This document shows, in pieces, positions 1-5,367 of a DNA stretch of 5,367 nt; position 1 is the first letter of the stretch, and every line of letters starts with the position of its first letter. The position numbers and the translations under genes were made by a program. The notes beneath the pieces are model-generated. The model had not been told where the DNA came from, did not search any database, and saw nothing but the letters and a program-made list of their open reading frames with translations. The DNA is from Ponticaulis sp. (GTDB lineage Bacteria; Pseudomonadota; Alphaproteobacteria; Caulobacterales; Hyphomonadaceae). The DNA is taken from NCBI GenBank assembly GCA_002699325.1, contig PABS01000063.1, positions 40,407 through 45,773 of the forward strand. Direction: 5' to 3'.

Positions 1-551
1 ACTGTCGTACCCGACAGCAGCAGGATGAGTGTGTTGATCAGTGGCAGGTGGAATGGATCGAAGGTTTCGACACCTGGAGGTGGCCAGTCTGACCATGCTG
101 CCAGATTGCTGTAGAACATGCTCGCAGAGTCCCATGTGCCGCCGGCACGCGCGCCATGGAAGATCGCCATTTCGAAGAATGACCAGAACCATGCGACAAA
201 GAACATAACCTCAGAGAGGATGAACAGGATCATGCCATAGCGCAGGCCGATCTGAACAACAGGTGTATGGTCGCCAGCACGGCTTTCGCGGATGACGTCG
301 CCCCACCAGCCGAACATGACCCAGAGGACCATCAGAAGGCCGAGCAGCATCACCCATGGCTTGCCCTCGGTGAACATCGTGTTGCCGATGTAGGAGAAGA
401 AGTTCAGGTCTTCAGTTGAGACCTCGCTTGCGATCCCCTTCATAAAGACTACGCCACCAAGCGCCAGGATGAATACGCCTATAGACGCGAGCAGTGGCCA
501 GGGTGAGGGATTAACCAGGTGATAATCGTGTTTGACTTCGGCGTGCGCCAT
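1..551 (-). CDS. coxC: Cytochrome c oxidase subunit III (aa3 type), 3' end cut off by the window edge
   Basis: Subunit III (also named ctaE) is an inner-membrane core subunit of the aa3 oxidase that stabilises subunit I and supports proton uptake. I translated it directly: ATG at 551, then 183 codons open to base 1 with no stop. Family signatures are clear: HLVNPSPWP (residues 11-19), GWWGDVIRES (81-90), GDHTPVVQIGLRYGMILFI (93-111), SEVMFFVAWFW (113-123, with E114 matching the conserved membrane glutamate, bovine Glu90), and FDPFHLPLINTLILLLSGTT (164-183). Hydrophobic spans lie at about 19-37, 65-82, 104-126 and from 169 onward. COX3 proteins are usually about 260-300 residues, so roughly the last third is missing. 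AGGGG at 558-562 sits 6 nt before the ATG. The gap to ctaG is 40 bp. The loop between the WSFF and WPPPG motifs looks somewhat long. Identity is certain; only the end is unseen. Confidence 0.96.
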   Translation of the reverse strand, partial: MAHAEVKHDYHLVNPSPWPLLASIGVFILALGGVVFMKGIASEVSTEDLNFFSYIGNTMFTEGKPWVMLLGLLMVLWVMFGWWGDVIRESRAGDHTPVVQIGLRYGMILFILSEVMFFVAWFWSFFEMAIFHGARAGGTWDSASMFYSNLAAWSDWPPPGVETFDPFHLPLINTLILLLSGTT

Positions 552-591
552 AAAATTCCCCTAAGTCTTGTTCGCACGTAAGCGCTGTAAG

Positions 592-1155
592 TTACTCGTC
601 TTCAGAAACCAAATTGCTGAAAGATGCAAGCGACTCATTGCCGCCCTGTACCTCATAAAAGGTATAGGAAAGCGTAATTGTCTTCACATCGTCCAGTAGC
701 GGGTCATCGTCCAGTCGAGGATCGATAAAAAACATCACCGGCAGAACCGCAGTTTCTCCCGGTTCGAACACGCGTTCCGTGAAACAGAAGCATTCCAGCT
801 TTGTAAAATATTCGGCTGTTTTGAACGGAGTGACGTTATAGCCAGCCAGCCCAAGAACCGGGCGGTTCGACGTATTCGTCAGCTCGAATGTCACAATTGT
901 CGTGTCGCCAATCTTGATATCGGTCTTGCGATCGACCGGCTTGAAATCAAATGGTGTATTTGGCGCGTTTGCATCCAGACGAACTGTGATGACCCGGTCC
1001 AGAATGCGATCCGGTCGTTGGGTCGCGACTTGGGTTGTACCGCCAAAGCCGGTGACACGACAGAAAGTATCGTAAATCGGCTTGGAGGCGAATGCCAGAC
1101 CGAGCATAAGCACGGCAACACCAGTGATCGTAAATGCGAGATGCGACTTTTTCAA
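592..1155 (-). CDS. ctaG: Cytochrome c oxidase assembly protein CtaG (Cox11 family copper chaperone)
   Basis: Cox11/CtaG is a membrane-anchored periplasmic copper chaperone needed to build the CuB centre of subunit I. The 187-residue product has a short cytoplasmic start, one membrane anchor (about residues 7-24), and a periplasmic immunoglobulin-like domain. Seen signatures: FCRVTGFGGTTQ (31-42, with the conserved membrane-proximal Cys32), the copper-binding CFCF motif at 122-125 (Cys122, Cys124), EPGE (131-134) and PVMFFIDPRL (139-148). Length is normal for the family. The start is TTG at 1155: an in-frame TGA lies five codons upstream, no ATG or GTG lies between, and the next Met (residue 17) falls inside the anchor. 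The TTG overlaps the TGA of the preceding gene (TTGA), and GAGG sits 7 nt upstream, suggesting translational coupling. Placement next to heme O synthase and subunit III fits an assembly role. Confidence 0.96.
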   Translation of the reverse strand: MKKSHLAFTITGVAVLMLGLAFASKPIYDTFCRVTGFGGTTQVATQRPDRILDRVITVRLDANAPNTPFDFKPVDRKTDIKIGDTTIVTFELTNTSNRPVLGLAGYNVTPFKTAEYFTKLECFCFTERVFEPGETAVLPVMFFIDPRLDDDPLLDDVKTITLSYTFYEVQGGNESLASFSNLVSEDE

Positions 1156-1409
1156 TTCGGAGCCTCGTCATTGCGGAGTGGCGGCGCGCCTTCTCCTGAT
1201 TGAGCAACATCTGACTGCTGTCCGCGGGCTGTTTCAGCCTGCCAGTCCTGATTCCTCACCACGCCCTCTCTCATGCGAACAACGGTGACGAGAAAGACGA
1301 GTCCCATGAACACCACAATACCCAGCGCCAGAAATTTATTGCGTTTTCCGCGGGCTTTCGCCTGCTCATGGGTCATGGCGCTCGGATATTGCTCCTGATC
1401 AGATGACAT
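1152..1409 (-). CDS. coxF: Small single-pass membrane protein, CoxF-like, between ctaB and ctaG
   Basis: An 85-residue protein with a polar N-terminus (1-25, including the basic stretch KARGKRNK at 18-25), one membrane segment at about 26-45 (core IVVFMGLVFLVTVVRM, 31-46), and a hydrophilic Glu/Gln/Gly/Pro-rich tail (46-85). Alphaproteobacterial cox operons usually carry a small gene at exactly this place, called CoxF, with the same plan: a basic Q-A-R-x-x-R-N patch followed by a helix ending in a V-T-(I/V)-V-(K/R) pattern. The assignment rests on that position and layout. No biochemical activity is established that I can state; a role in oxidase assembly is inferred from context. The ATG at 1409 follows the ctaB stop after 2 nt, and the TGA overlaps the ctaG start, so it is plainly part of the same transcript. 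Met12 (codon at 1376) is an alternative start. The tail after the helix seems longer than in typical rhizobial members. Confidence 0.82.
   Translation of the reverse strand: MSSDQEQYPSAMTHEQAKARGKRNKFLALGIVVFMGLVFLVTVVRMREGVVRNQDWQAETARGQQSDVAQSGEGAPPLRNDEAPN
1163..1166 (-). promoter_or_regulatory. Shine-Dalgarno of ctaG supporting a TTG start
   Basis: GAGG on the minus strand lies 7 nt before the TTG at 1155, inside the last codons of the coxF-like gene. Together with the in-frame stop just upstream it decides that ctaG starts at TTG and overlaps its neighbour's stop codon by four bases. Confidence 0.6.
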
Positions 1410-1411
1410 GA

Positions 1412-2377
1412 CTAAAGCCCCGCCAGAAGAGCGAATCGCGGAAGCTGATCATGCAGGCCAGTCACGTGCTCCAGAATGATCGCGCCGAAAAGAAGCGCCA
1501 GATAGAAGATGGAAAAAGCGAACAGGCTCAAAGCTGCCTTTCGATCTGACGGCTCCATATCGGCATCACCCGCACGGCTCATCATGACACGTGCTGCGAG
1601 GCCGAGGAAGACAACGCCGCCAATCAGTGCGCTCAGGGTGTAGATCAGGCCACCTGTACCAAACAGCGTCGGGAGTGCGCTGACGACCAGCATCAGTTGC
1701 GTGTAGGCAAAGATCTGGATGCGCGTGTTTCGAGCGCCGTGAACAACCGGCATCATCGGAACGCCTGCTTTTGCGTAATCCTTGTTGGCAACCAGTGACA
1801 GCGCCCAGAAGTGGGGCGGCGTCCAAACAAAGGTGAGCGCAAAAAGCGCCCAGGCTTCAAGCGGCATGGTGCCTGTCGCAGCTGCCCAGCCAATAACGGG
1901 CGGAAAAGCACCTGCCGCGCCGCCAATAACAATATTCTGCGGTGTCGTACGCTTGAGCCACATTGTGTAGATGACGGCATAAAAGAAAATCGAGAAGGCC
2001 AGCAAAGCGCCCGCCTGCCAGTTGGTCGCCAGCGTCATCAATGTCACTGACAGAATCGACATGAAGATACCAAGCGCCAGCGCATCTGAAGGCTGAACCC
2101 GTCCCGATGGCAGTGGCCGGGTGCTTGTCCGCGTCATCACCGCATCAATATCAGCGTCGAACCACATGTTCACAGCGCCAGCTGCGCCGGAACCGAGCGC
2201 AACAGACAATAAAGCCGTGAAAGCTGTAATCGGATGCAAATCAACTGGCGCGGCCACGAGGCCTGCAGCCGCAGTAAACACCACGAGCATCATGATTCGC
2301 GGCTTCATCAGTTCGAAGTAGTCGCGAATAGTTGCAGCGGATGGGTTCACAGTCGAACTGATCGTCTGGTCTGTCAT
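1412..2377 (-). CDS. ctaB: Protoheme IX farnesyltransferase (heme O synthase)
   Basis: CtaB (CyoE/COX10) is a polytopic inner-membrane prenyltransferase of the UbiA superfamily. It adds farnesyl from farnesyl diphosphate to heme b, giving heme o, which CtaA later oxidises to heme a. Numbering from ATG 2377 (321 residues): the first Asp-rich prenyl-diphosphate motif NMWFDADID at 70-78 (N70, D74, D78), RTSTRPLPSG at 83-92, TPPHFWALS at 186-194, and the second conserved stretch KDYAKAGVPMMP at 199-210. About eight or nine hydrophobic helices follow the LMKPRIM entry motif (23-29). Length is normal. I chose ATG 2377 because the protein then begins with the short polar lead usual for relatives. 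A GTG at 2407 in frame, with AGGTG about 9 nt upstream, would add ten residues and cannot be excluded. No ctaA is visible here. The gene is separated from coxA by a terminator but nearly touches the coxF-like gene. Confidence 0.96.
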   Translation of the reverse strand: MTDQTISSTVNPSAATIRDYFELMKPRIMMLVVFTAAAGLVAAPVDLHPITAFTALLSVALGSGAAGAVNMWFDADIDAVMTRTSTRPLPSGRVQPSDALALGIFMSILSVTLMTLATNWQAGALLAFSIFFYAVIYTMWLKRTTPQNIVIGGAAGAFPPVIGWAAATGTMPLEAWALFALTFVWTPPHFWALSLVANKDYAKAGVPMMPVVHGARNTRIQIFAYTQLMLVVSALPTLFGTGGLIYTLSALIGGVVFLGLAARVMMSRAGDADMEPSDRKAALSLFAFSIFYLALLFGAIILEHVTGLHDQLPRFALLAGL

Positions 2378-2618
2378 ATACTCAATCTGGCTCTTCAGGC
2401 GCCGCACATATTACCACACCTGAGTATGCGGGTGTGAGCGCGAACGCGATTTCTGTAACAGGCATCTGCCTTGAAAGATGCGGTTCCATACCGCAATCGC
2501 TTCGGTTTCGTCCAGATACCATTTCCGGTGTTGGCAATCTGATCGCCTGCTTTGTGGCAGACATAGCAGCAAGACCAAGTCAGGGAATCGGACAAATTGC
2601 AGCAGGCCGCCAGCTTCT
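2378..2618. other. Spacer between the coxA terminator and ctaB, no convincing gene; overlapping hairpins
   Basis: This stretch should hold any separate promoter or leader for ctaB. I found no well-spaced -35/-10 pair on the minus strand that I would defend. Two six-base inverted repeats are visible: GCATCT (2462-2467) with AGATGC (2476-2481), and TGCGGT (2479-2484) with ACCGCA (2490-2495). They share three bases, so the two stems exclude each other if the region is transcribed. Several short open frames cross it on both strands, but they overlap one another, lack good ribosome sites and show no family resemblance that I trust. One minus-strand frame encodes an isolated CYVCH. If ctaB starts at GTG 2407, the spacer is 30 bp shorter. 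Confidence 0.5.
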
Positions 2619-2644
2619 AAAAGAAACGAGCCCCGAGGGGCTCG
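2619..2644 (-). terminator. Intrinsic terminator after coxA
   Basis: An 18-base perfect palindrome, CGAGCCCC-GA-GGGGCTCG on the plus strand at 2627-2644, gives a stem of up to eight G/C-rich pairs (seven with a four-base loop). On the minus strand it is followed at once by TTTCTTTT (2626-2619). It begins 26 nt past the coxA stop. This is a textbook rho-independent terminator pointing in the direction of coxA transcription. On the plus strand the nearest T-run starts 8 nt beyond the stem, so bidirectional action is less likely. It may act as a partial terminator that lowers expression of the downstream assembly genes relative to coxB-coxA. Confidence 0.85.
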
Positions 2645-2670
2645 CTCCAGATTTTTGATCGCAGGACGTC

Positions 2671-4374
2671 CTAGTGGTGGTCGTCTGCTTTCACGCGAGG
2701 CAGTTCATTGAACTGGTGGAATGGCGGCGGCGATGGCAGCGTCCACTCCAGCGTGGTTGCGTAAGGTCCCCACGGATTGCCGTGTCCATGCTCATCCACG
2801 ATCGCCTTACGACGGCGGATAGCACTTTCGATCAGCACCACGAAGAACACGAGCAGCGACACAACGACCACGAAATAGCCAATTGTCGAAACTTTGTTCC
2901 ACAGGGCGAAGGCGTCCGGATAGTCGATATAGCGACGCGGCATGCCATTCAGACCAAGGAAGTGCTGCGGGAAGAAGATGATGTTGGCACCAATGAACAT
3001 CAGCCAGAACTGAATGCCCGCAAGGAAGCCATTATAACGGACGCCAAACATCTTCTCATACCAGTAGTACCAGCCTGCGAAGAGCGTGAAGACTGCCCCG
3101 AGCGACAGAACATAGTGGAAGTGTGCAACCACATAATAGGTGTCATGCATGACATGATCTACGCCAGCGTTTGCCAGGACCACGCCTGTCACACCGCCCA
3201 CCGTGAAGAGGAAGATGAAGCCAATGGCCCAAAGCATTGGGACTTTGAATTCGATCGATCCTTCCCACATGGTCGCGATCCAGGAGAAAATCTTAATCCC
3301 CGTGGGCACCGCAATAATCATCGTGGCAGCCACAAAGTAAGCTTTCAGGTCAACGCCCATACCGACTGTGTACATGTGGTGGGCCCACACGATGAAGCCG
3401 ATGAAACCGATCGACGCCATAGCATAAGCCATTCCCAGATAGCCAAAGACAGGCTTCTTGGAGAAGGTCGAAACAATGTGGGAGATGATGCCGAAGCCCG
3501 GCAGGATCATGATGTAGACTTCAGGGTGACCGAAGAACCAGAACAGGTGCTGGAACATCACAGGGTCGCCGCCACCTTGTGGATTGAAGAAGGTGGTGCC
3601 GAAGTTACGGTCGGTCAGAAGCATTGTGAGCGCACCCGCCAGAACTGGCAGCGAAAGCACCAGCAGGAAGGCCGTAATGAGCATAGCCCAGGCAAACAAA
3701 GGCATTTTGTGGATCGTCATGCCCGGCGCGCGCATGTTCAGAATGGTCACGATGAAGTTGATCGCGCCCAGGATTGAACTGATACCGGCAATGTGAAGCG
3801 ACAGGATCAGGAGATCCATCGACGGGCCATTATGCCCGGTGGTCGATAGAGGCGGATAAAGCACCCAGCCACCGCCAAAGCCGTTGTCAGCACCCTGACC
3901 TGGCACGAGCATGGAAGTTACGGCCAGCAGGAATGAGAACGGCAGCAGCCAGAACGAAATATTGTTCATCCGCGGGAACGCCATGTCTGGCGCGCCAATC
4001 ATCAGGGGAACAAACCAGTTACCGAAACCACCAATCAGAGCAGGCATAACCATGAAGAAGATCATGATCAGACCGTGATAAGTGATGACAGTATTGTAGA
4101 AGTGCTTGGCAGCTTCGACTTTCTGGTCCCAGCTGGCATCTTCGACGCCCCAGAGCACGAAGTGCGGCAGGAAAGTGATGCCCGGCTCAGCAAGCTCCAT
4201 CCGGATGAGACCAGACAGGAACGTACCAACCAGACCGAAGATCAGCGCAGCAATCAGATAGAGCGTTCCGATATCCTTATGGTTGGTTGAGAAGAACCAA
4301 CGGGCAAAGAATCCCGGCTTGTGATCATGATCATCATGAAGCGCATCATGTGGGGTGACGGCATCCATAGGCAT
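2671..4374 (-). CDS. coxA: Cytochrome c oxidase subunit I (aa3 type, heme-copper oxidase family A)
   Basis: Subunit I (also ctaD) is the catalytic subunit, holding heme a and the heme a3-CuB centre where O2 is reduced and protons are pumped. The 567-residue product has about twelve membrane helices. Key residues seen: H100 (TYHG) and H420 as heme a ligands; H418 (VVAHFHYV) as heme a3 ligand; H283, H332 and H333 as CuB ligands; and Y287 in HPEVY, the tyrosine that cross-links to a CuB histidine. E285 in the same motif marks an A1-type D-channel, with D130 ([12 protein letters not shown]) at its mouth. K361 (PTGIKIFSW) is the K-channel lysine, and H410/D411 lie near the Mg site. Start ATG 4374 has GGAG 8 nt upstream; a second ATG at 4368 is too far from it. 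The N-terminus is His/Asp-rich (residues 9-18) and the protein ends DDHH. It lies 17 bp after coxB and is followed by a terminator. Confidence 0.99.
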   Translation of the reverse strand: MPMDAVTPHDALHDDHDHKPGFFARWFFSTNHKDIGTLYLIAALIFGLVGTFLSGLIRMELAEPGITFLPHFVLWGVEDASWDQKVEAAKHFYNTVITYHGLIMIFFMVMPALIGGFGNWFVPLMIGAPDMAFPRMNNISFWLLPFSFLLAVTSMLVPGQGADNGFGGGWVLYPPLSTTGHNGPSMDLLILSLHIAGISSILGAINFIVTILNMRAPGMTIHKMPLFAWAMLITAFLLVLSLPVLAGALTMLLTDRNFGTTFFNPQGGGDPVMFQHLFWFFGHPEVYIMILPGFGIISHIVSTFSKKPVFGYLGMAYAMASIGFIGFIVWAHHMYTVGMGVDLKAYFVAATMIIAVPTGIKIFSWIATMWEGSIEFKVPMLWAIGFIFLFTVGGVTGVVLANAGVDHVMHDTYYVVAHFHYVLSLGAVFTLFAGWYYWYEKMFGVRYNGFLAGIQFWLMFIGANIIFFPQHFLGLNGMPRRYIDYPDAFALWNKVSTIGYFVVVVSLLVFFVVLIESAIRRRKAIVDEHGHGNPWGPYATTLEWTLPSPPPFHQFNELPRVKADDHH

Positions 4375-4391
4375 TTATCTAACTCCGATCC

Positions 4392-5264
4392 TCAGCGCGC
4401 AGACGCGAGTTGGGTTGCTGAATTACCAGACACGCTGGCAAGATATTGACGGGCATCATCCACACTCTCCCGAGCGCGTTCGAGCCAGGCGTCATATTCC
4501 GCGCGGGTCACGACATGCACTTCAATCGGCATGAAAGCATGGTCCTTACCGCAAAGCTCAGAACATTGGCCGTAATAGGTGCCAGTCTCTTTAACGCGGA
4601 ACCAGAGCTCGTTGAGCTTACCCGGAATGGCGTCGGTTTTAACGCCGAATGATGGAACAGCCCAAGAGTGAATAACGTCCGTTGCGCCAGTATAAACGCG
4701 CACCACGGTATCGACAGGAACAACCATCGGATAATCGACGGCAAGGTTACGCGGAGCTTCGTATGTGCCAGCTGGCTCACCGGACAGACCGCGATGGAGC
4801 GGGTTTGAAACGAAAGAAAGCTCAGCGCCGTCCTCGTCTACTGCGTCCATATAATAATAGGTCCAGTTCCACTGATTGCCCTCGGCCTTCACGTTCACGA
4901 CCTCTGATTCGTCCACGTCCGGGAACACACTCTGATAGTAAAGCTCCTGAAAGCTAAAGAATGCGATGAACATGAGAATGAGGACCGGAACGAGCGTCCA
5001 GACGATCTCCACCATCGTGTTATGGCTGAATTTGCTCGGGACCTTATTGGTCTTCGCATTGAAGCGCACGATCACGAAGATCAGAAGCGCCAGCACAACC
5101 GCGACGATAAGTGCAATGATTACAAGGAGAATGTTGTGAAAGTTCGTCACACGCTCCATGATTTCGGTCGCAGCAGGTTGAAACCCTATTGCACCCGGCT
5201 CAGGCTGATCTGCATGAGCAGTCAGCGAAAATAGACTTAAAAAAGCAACGGCGATCCAGCGCAC
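4392..5264 (-). CDS. coxB: Cytochrome c oxidase subunit II with CuA centre
   Basis: Subunit II (also ctaC) takes electrons from cytochrome c through its binuclear CuA site and passes them to heme a. Starting from GTG 5264 the protein has 290 residues. A signal peptide spans 1-18 (likely cleavage after AHA, before DQPEPG). Two membrane helices lie at about 46-66 and 86-106 (the second with EIVWTLVPVLIL). A periplasmic cupredoxin domain follows. The aromatic patch EGNQWNWTYYY (128-138) is the electron entry. CuA ligands are H199 (IHSWAVP), C234, E236 (backbone), C238 and H242, with M245, in YGQCSELCGKDHAFMP. The frame stays open upstream to 5363, but only from a TTG with no ribosome site visible. 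GTG 5264 has AGGGAG 6 nt before it and puts the signal peptide at the very N-terminus, so I prefer it. The C-terminal tail (about 268-290) is low in complexity (Ser/Ala/Gln). Confidence 0.97.
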   Translation of the reverse strand: MRWIAVAFLSLFSLTAHADQPEPGAIGFQPAATEIMERVTNFHNILLVIIALIVAVVLALLIFVIVRFNAKTNKVPSKFSHNTMVEIVWTLVPVLILMFIAFFSFQELYYQSVFPDVDESEVVNVKAEGNQWNWTYYYMDAVDEDGAELSFVSNPLHRGLSGEPAGTYEAPRNLAVDYPMVVPVDTVVRVYTGATDVIHSWAVPSFGVKTDAIPGKLNELWFRVKETGTYYGQCSELCGKDHAFMPIEVHVVTRAEYDAWLERARESVDDARQYLASVSGNSATQLASAR

Positions 5265-5270
5265 GCTCTT

Positions 5271-5276
5271 CTCCCT
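5271..5276 (-). promoter_or_regulatory. Shine-Dalgarno of coxB that fixes a GTG start
   Basis: AGGGAG on the minus strand, 6 nt before the GTG at 5264, is the strongest ribosome site in the window. It rules in favour of the short, signal-peptide-first form of CoxB over upstream in-frame GTG/TTG codons. Confidence 0.75.
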
Positions 5277-5306
5277 GTTCAACACATCGAGTGACACTAG
5301 GGATAC

Positions 5307-5335
5307 GACATACCGGTTGTTGGCGGCAGCCCCAA
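5307..5335 (-). promoter_or_regulatory. Possible weak promoter for coxB
   Basis: On the minus strand TTGGGG (5335-5330) is followed after exactly 17 bases by TATGTC (5312-5307). Each matches only half of the sigma-70-type consensus, and such matches arise easily by chance. The spacing and the position about 40 bases ahead of the coxB start are the only arguments for it. The true promoter may lie beyond the window's right edge. Confidence 0.2.
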
Positions 5336-5367
5336 CCCCCAAAATGTCGCACTTGTTCCCCAAATTC

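Noticed and set aside
552..591. Possible regulatory element in the 40-bp ctaG-coxC gap (AGCGCT palindrome)
   Set aside because: A six-base palindrome is too short to support a site. The gap is otherwise explained by the coxC Shine-Dalgarno, and there is no terminator.
2382..2564. A 60-codon minus-strand frame running into the ctaB start
   Set aside because: It overlaps another equally plausible short frame, has no clear ribosome site or recognised family, and its composition looks like translated noncoding sequence.
2434..2658. A 74-codon plus-strand frame in the coxA-ctaB spacer
   Set aside because: It runs through the terminator palindrome and both hairpins on the opposite strand from all other genes, with no recognisable motif.
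2674..3777. A 367-codon plus-strand open frame antisense to coxA
   Set aside because: Its product is rich in His, Arg, Glu and Asp with no domain or membrane pattern, as expected when the complement of a membrane-protein gene is read. coxA underneath it is intact with all catalytic residues.
4321..4350. Repeated ATCATGATCATCATG-like tract near the coxA start
   Set aside because: It is the coding sequence of the His/Asp-rich N-terminus of CoxA. Similar acidic-histidine leaders are common in alphaproteobacterial subunit I, so it needs no separate explanation.

Overview
The window holds most of an aa3-type cytochrome c oxidase (complex IV) gene cluster. Every gene is on the minus strand, so transcription runs from high to low coordinates. 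In transcription order it carries coxB (subunit II), coxA (subunit I), ctaB (heme O synthase), a small one-pass membrane protein of the CoxF type, ctaG (Cox11 copper chaperone) and the first 183 codons of coxC/ctaE (subunit III), which runs off the left edge. This order (II-I-heme O synthase-CoxF-Cox11-III) and the protein sequences are typical of Alphaproteobacteria. A marine or aquatic lineage such as Hyphomonadaceae/Maricaulales or a Rhodobacterales relative is plausible, but nothing here fixes the genus.

Layout: 5265-5367 is the coxB leader, with a strong Shine-Dalgarno, three C-runs (G-runs on the coding strand) and at best a weak promoter. coxB (4392-5264) and coxA (2671-4374) are 17 bp apart. 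A convincing intrinsic terminator (2619-2644) lies just after coxA. Then comes about 230 bp with no convincing gene but with two overlapping hairpin-forming repeats, followed by ctaB (1412-2377), coxF-like (1152-1409), ctaG (592-1155) and coxC (1-551). The last four are tightly packed: a 2-bp gap, a 4-bp TTGA overlap and a 40-bp gap. They form a second transcriptional block, fed by read-through of the terminator, by its own promoter, or both.

The genes work together. CtaB farnesylates heme b to heme o, the precursor of the heme a and a3 held by CoxA. CtaG delivers copper to the CuB site of CoxA. CoxB carries the CuA centre that accepts electrons from cytochrome c, and CoxC completes the three-subunit core. 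The catalytic and metal-binding residues I checked are intact in all of them. I see no mobile element, CRISPR array, tRNA, rRNA or sign of a new system. The points worth a second look are the internal terminator with its structured spacer, the non-ATG starts of coxB and ctaG, and the elongated CoxF-like tail.
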